Source: Heterobilharzia americana
Taxonomy: Eukaryota > Platyhelminthes > Trematoda > Strigeidida > Schistosomatidae
Direction of reading: 5' to 3'
DNA: 64,000 nt
Assembly: GCA_944470555.2 (NCBI GenBank)
Contig: OX104127.1
Location: 143,321,787 to 143,385,786, forward strand
The stretch's first letter is position 1. Each line of letters opens with the position of its first letter. Below the pieces are notes generated by a model. It searched no databases. It was not told the DNA's origin and saw only the letters and a program-made list of their open reading frames with translations. The position numbers and the translations under genes are program-made. Positions 59,340-64,000 of this stretch are shown piece after piece.

Positions 59340-59412
<73 letters not shown>
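59139..59412. repeat. (AGT)n microsatellite, second array
   Basis: About 270 bases of AGT units, with TAGTGG and GTG interruptions about 30 bases apart. Similar interruption pattern to 17090-17270. Poly-Ser, poly-Thr and poly-Val frames are artefacts. Confidence 0.95.
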
Positions 59413-59442
59413 CAGGTGTAATTAGTAATAATTCTACTAATA

Positions 59443-59640
59443 GTATTAATAATGATGGCAGGGTTGAGACAGAATTCAAAGCCTCTGCTATGTTACCATA
59501 CAAGGAGGGCACCTCAGAAGCATTAAGAAACATTCTCAATAAGGCTGGAGTTAGATCGGTAATTAAGCCAACAAACTTGTTTAAAAACAAGCTTTGTAGG
59601 TTAAAAGATCCTATTAACCCAAATACATAGGTCAAAATAA
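59443..59640 (+). mobile_element. Penelope-like element fragment
   Basis: The plus frame reads MLPYKEGTSEALRNILNKAG, then VRSVIKPTN and LFKNKLCRLKDPINPN, then a stop. This is the region between the reverse transcriptase and the endonuclease of Penelope-like proteins (typically LPYxxGxSExLRRxL...KPxNTL). It abuts an AGT array. Confidence 0.6.
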
Positions 59641-59814
59641 TCGACCAGGGTCGATTAGAATAACAGCACAAAAACCTAGCTGAATCAAGATTAGTAAATC
59701 CTAATGAGATAAGAAATTTAGAGAAAGGCTGGGCTGTAGCTAAGAATGCAGCTACATATAATCGAACAATAGGGTGGGATAGAGCGATAGTATCAGGAAC
59801 TAACGTCTGTGCTT

Positions 59815-60110
59815 TGAAAAAATCGTTTATACGTCAATCCACCTATCCTATACTACTTTGTCAACATATTTCCAATGAAGGATATTGTCCAGAATTCATC
59901 GCAAAAGATGATTTCAAATGTCTCAAATTCCTGAACCCTTCACACAGTTCAGGTCCGGATGGTGTGTCAAGCTTCGTATTCATGAAGTGTGCTGATATTT
60001 TATTTTATTTTTAGAAAGCACCATACCAGCTGCCTAGAAAGGTATTATGGTAGTTCTTGTGCCTAAGTCAAGAACTCCAGGCTCATTTCCATATTGGACA
60101 TAAATTATCA
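59815..60110 (+). mobile_element. CR1/Jockey-type non-LTR fragment (reverse-transcriptase start)
   Basis: The frame contains KFLNPSHSSGPDGVSSFVF and MKCADILFYF, matching the LxPxKxxGPDGIPxxxLK..A start of non-LTR reverse transcriptases. After a stop it continues with VLVPKSRTPGS (the VxPIxKSG position). It is cut off by the RTE copy at 60112. Confidence 0.6.
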
Positions 60111-60111
60111 T

Positions 60112-62712
60112 CGCAGGCGAAATCCGAATCTTCTACGCTTTTTTCATCGGTCTTCTCAAACAGAGTATGCCCATCTTCTCACAGCTCCTCACAGTTGTCT
60201 GCTGCATGATCCAGTCCACAACAATCAGGAAGATGATAGGTGATAGTATGCAGCCTTGTCTTACTCCTTCCTGTCTTCACTTCAGAGGTGTCACTGAGCT
60301 TTCCATTGTGAATCACTTGACATATGGCATGTAGCCTCCTCATCATATAGCATATAACTGCTGTTAAATGAGGTTGATGAAGATTTGTGGCACTCCGTAG
60401 TGTTGAAGCAACTACCAAATTACTTCTCGATTGACGCTATCAAAGGCCTTTTCAAAGTCGGTGAAGTTGAGGTATAGATCCAGTTGACTGCTATTCTATG
60501 CTCTGTTCTATGATGATGTGTAGCGCTGCAATTTGATCCCCACATGATTTGTTGTTCCTGAAGTCAGTCAGTCAGTCAGTCAGTCAGTCAGCCAGCCTAT
60601 TCCAGTCGTAATTTTGAATCCAGAACATTTTCTGTTTAGTCTCTCCAGGATGATGCGGCATAATATTTTGCTTGCTTTGGGTGGACAGCACCATGGTTAG
60701 TCGTCAGTTCTTGCAAAGGCTTAGGTCTCCCTTCTTTTGGAGCTTGACAAGGTAGCCTTTCTTCCAATCGACCAGCAGGTTTCTTTCCTCCCTTCTAAAC
60801 CTTCTGCAGTAGTGGTGTGAGCATGTTCACTGTTGTCTCTACTTCTGTTTCCAGTGTTTCTAGAGGAATTCCATCTGGTCCTGCTGCTTTCCCGGATTCA
60901 GGACTTCGACTTTTGCTGGGGGGCTTGTGTTCACTTGTAATTCTGTGTCTGGGCTGATGGTGGTATTTCCAGGCGAGTTACAGGTGATGGTCGATTAAAG
61001 AGTTTTTTGAAGTGGTCAATCCATCCTTTCCTTTGTTTTTCCTCTTTGGTGTTAACTAGCTTTCCTTCATCATCTTTCATTGATTCCATCTGTGTTGATC
61101 TCTTCTCTCCCAGGTAGCAGTAACCTGGTTATTTGATGTAATGTTGTCAGGTGTCTATCTGTCTCTCCTACCAGTAGCCTGTTGTGCTTCACTTGCCAGT
61201 GTGTCGTGGAAGTGTCTTTTGTGTTTGCGTGCACTCTTCTTCACTTCTTTGTCCAATGTAGTGTTTTGCAGGTTGTGTTGGGTTCCTCTTCTCGTTGTTC
61301 ATCCCTGCACTGCACTGCACTGCACTGATTCATCTTCTGCTTCACCATCACCATCACCATCTTCCTCTCTCCCCTCTATCAGCTTTCATGTGTCCGTCGA
61401 GATCCATTCCTTGTCCTGTTTCCTCTTCCTTCCTAATACGGTTATGCAGGTTTCTTCTCACATAGCTTTCAAAGAGTTCCAGTGTTCTTCCACACCCGAT
61501 CCTTCAGGGATGTTGCTCAATACATCCATCCCATTCTGTTCTGATGGCTGGCTGACGTGAAGATGTCCACTGTAGTTTCGTCATTCAGTTCAGTTTCTGT
61601 TCTGGGTGTTTAACTTGAACTGTGGTCTATCACCAACTTCTGTGAAGGTTTTCAACTTCATTTGGAGGGAAGGTTCCTTGCACTAGATAGTGAGTGGTGT
61701 GAACCTGCATCTGCTCCCCTTCTTCATCTTGTGTCCAGTAGGCTGCGTCTCCACTTGCTTCACATTGAGAAGTCGATGTGGTTTTTGGTGTTTCCTGGTG
61801 TCTGGTGAAATCCATGTCGCTCACTTTGTGAGTATCCTTATGCTTGAACACGCTGCCTCCAATCACCAAGTCATTAAATGTTCAGAAGTCTGCAAACGGT
61901 TCTCCGCTATCGTTCATCTCACTGAGTGCTTCTCGACCCATAATGAATTCTCTTCATGTGTTGTCCGCTCCTAGTTCGGCATTCATGTCACCCCACCCAT
62001 TAGAATTTTGATGTCACCATCTGGGGTGAGGTCTTGTGTATCATTGACTGCAGTTGTCTATAGAATTCCTTCTTCTTCTCTTCATCTGCATTATTTGTAG
62101 GTGCATAGCATTGTAAGACAGTGACTTTCCTTCCTCTTGACTTGAATCTTGGTGTCATGATCCTGATCGTGGAGGAGGAGATTGACTCCCACTGTATGAT
62201 ACAGAGCCTTCGATGGTGTAAGGAGTATCATGATAGCCACTCCAAAACTCAGTGTGCTCGTGGTTGTTGTCTGGATGACAATATCGGAGTAGATTATTGA
62301 CTCATCTCCAGTTGACAGTTTGGAGAGTCCACTTCCATTCCATCTGTAGATTCCTCTCAGATTCCAACCACTTCCATCCCATACCTCCTCATCTCTTTTG
62401 CAATCTGGGTAGCCTTAGTAGGTTCAAACATGGTGCGGATATTCCATCTTCCCATTCTTACTTTTGCTTTCGTCGAGAGAGAGAGGTGACAGATCGGCCA
62501 ATTGTTTTCCCGAAGACAGGCTTTCACCAACCGGCGTCATTTCGCCTCTCCGATTCCAGAGAGGAATAATTTTGTTTTTATTTTTTATATTTTGTTTGTG
62601 CTTTTAAGTTTCTTTAGCGGTTGGATTGGTTTTACAGGGTAGGGTTGCTAGCGGTATGCCTAACCTTCCCTCTTTACCCGGTCTTAGGATGGGCTAGTAA
62701 CTAGCGAACTAG
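60112..62712 (-). mobile_element. RTE-like element, 5' part with complete 5' end, 3' end missing
   Basis: Minus strand from the 5' end (62712, 'gttcgctagttactagccc') through the leader, AP-endonuclease domain (about 62450-61650, decayed) and linker to the first part of the reverse transcriptase, breaking off at the FADD region (60112). Loss of the 3' side is unusual for a non-LTR copy and implies later rearrangement. Highly similar to 38068-40470 over the 5' 1.9 kb. Confidence 0.87.
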
Positions 62713-63304
62713 TTAACCAGGTGAGGTGCTATCAGAATAAAGCCGTTATTATTATTTGTTGGGTAGAGGGATGTATTGATAGCAGAATCTTTGTTTATCA
62801 AATCAACACCGAATTTATGCGATAGAAATGATTCTGTACCTGTTCCTTGTCATCACAGAGACGGAGAGAAAATTAGAACTCTATAAACTCTGCCTCAATG
62901 TTGTGGAGTTACCTGATATGAGTATGGAGAATAAATTATGTCCGAGACGTTATCCTATAAATGACACTGTCCCTTCACTGTGTGAGATTCCTAATAAATA
63001 GACTAAAATGAAATTACAATCTACCAAAGTGGTCAAGCTTTACTCCTATATCTGTTTTGTCCTATTGGTTAGTAATAATCAAGTAATTATAGGAGTTTGT
63101 TATTTCCCTTTATTGTCAAAATGTTTTTATTTTCCCTTATGTGAAATATTTTGTGGATGATAGCTTGATAGATCTGAGATCGATCAGTTACTCACAGTAT
63201 ATTGGGCAAATAAGAAAAGGGGGTATCTACAGTATACCAATCTGAATTAACTTCTTAACTGACATATATACATATATTATTTTAAGGAAACTGATTGATT
63301 ATTT
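62713..63304. other. Unassigned DNA
   Basis: AT-rich, nothing recognised. Confidence 0.5.
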
Positions 63305-63722
63305 ATTGATATACTTGTAATTCCCTGTTGTGTGACTGGATCGAATTGTTCAACCTCTACTGGTATGTGGGCTCCCATGCGGATGCCTCGATACTGCCAG
63401 AATGTCACTCATGGTAATTTGGTTGGTTGTGGCTAGCAGAGGAATCCAGGACGCGCGTTTCTTCCTACTTTTGGACTCGTCAGCTGGATGTATATGTACA
63501 ATTATATCAGTAAATAGTAATAACTACTGCCCGTTGTACAATAAGTGGCTATCGTTCCTCCATGGCATAGTGTATAACGCCTTGATGTTTGAAGCTATGT
63601 GTTCGAGGTTTAGTGGGAACAACATCACTCCACACTGGGGTGTAGGTACATCCAGTTGACCAATGGGTCCTAAACAGGAAGGAATGCACGTCGTGGATTC
63701 CTCTGCTAGCCACAACCAATTA
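63305..63722. repeat. Sm-alpha inverted pair
   Basis: The minus unit (linker from 63308, hammerhead 63441-63491, truncated head) faces a plus unit (63530-63722) with a full head ('gtgttcgaggttt' B-box region) and a broken hammerhead (TTGACCA). Both end in mirror copies of 'ggattcctctgctagccac'. Confidence 0.8.
63441..63491 (-). ncRNA. Hammerhead ribozyme, Sm-alpha family, nearly intact
   Basis: CCAG / CTGACGA / GTCC-loop-GGAA / GAAA / CGCGCG / TC / CTGG. The core, GTC triplet, helix I and helix III are complete. The helix II pair next to the core is G-A instead of G-C, which should lower activity. Confidence 0.7.
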
Positions 63723-64000
63723 AAACTGGTTTATATTCGTTGACGTTTGATTACAGACTAGTCAACTGTTAGAGTACAGCCTAGATTATGTCAGTATTTC
63801 TATCTTCAGTTAGGTGATTGTAATACTCCTCTGATCCAAGTTCTTCAACTTTAATCGACATCCTATAGAGCTCCAGAATTTAACTGCCTGTCAAGAAAAT
63901 CACCTAAGATAATCTAAACAACAGTGTATTTTCACTATTTTGCTTAATGCTTCTCTCAATGGCAGCTATCATTGTCTTCGATTTTATGAAAACTAGAGAT
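63723..64000. other. Unassigned DNA at the window end
   Basis: Nothing recognised. Confidence 0.5.

Noticed and set aside
59079..59671. 192-codon poly-Thr frame on the minus strand and a poly-Val frame on the plus strand
   Set aside because: Translation of the second AGT array. The part at its right end is antisense to a Penelope-like fragment.

Overview
Eukaryotic, AT-rich, intron- and repeat-dominated DNA that looks like a schistosome (genus Schistosoma; species not decided). The basis is many copies of a tRNA-headed repeat carrying a type I hammerhead ribozyme, which matches the schistosome Sm-alpha repeat; Penelope-like and RTE-like retrotransposon wreckage of schistosome type; and schistosome-style genes made of small exons separated by introns of several to 17 kb.

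Host coding sequence is sparse and all of the convincing part is on the minus strand. Four exons (36222-35457, 18289-17755, 14448-13886, 1879-1647) join in frame through introns of phase 1, 2 and 1 into a 699-codon, Asn/Ser-rich, low-complexity protein of unknown function. It continues past the left edge after a phase-0 donor. Upstream of it, at 48325-47942, lies a 127-codon ORF with a strong splice acceptor directly before its ATG and an AATAAA signal about 70 bases after its stop. This is either a small gene of its own or the last exon of one. A possible plus-strand exon at 19130-19358 is much weaker.

Almost everything else is transposable-element sequence lying in the introns. (1) Sm-alpha-type repeats occur at about 20 places, several as inverted pairs, with one or two hammerheads whose core still looks intact. 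(2) A second, sequence-unrelated tRNA-headed family (called HHR-SINE-2 here) also carries a hammerhead. It occurs mostly as head-to-head inverted dimers, and three of these are flanked by 12-13 bp direct repeats. (3) A third tRNA-headed family (HHR-SINE-3) has a hammerhead-like module. (4) A tRNA-Lys-like SINE shows no ribozyme. (5) An RTE-like non-LTR family (about 3.4 kb when the copies are combined) is present in nine truncated or deleted pieces. (6) A second non-LTR family appears in three fragments. (7) Penelope-like reverse-transcriptase relics lie at 53460-54307 and 59443-59640. (8) There are long microsatellites, notably about 630 bp of (AGT)n starting 28 bases inside an intron from a splice donor.

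The point most worth pursuing is that three repeat families that do not look alike share one layout: a Pol III-type tRNA head, then a type I hammerhead whose helix III is a loopless self-complementary hexamer (CGCGCG, CAGCTG or CTTAAG). In the second family, the inverted dimer appears to be the unit that moves.
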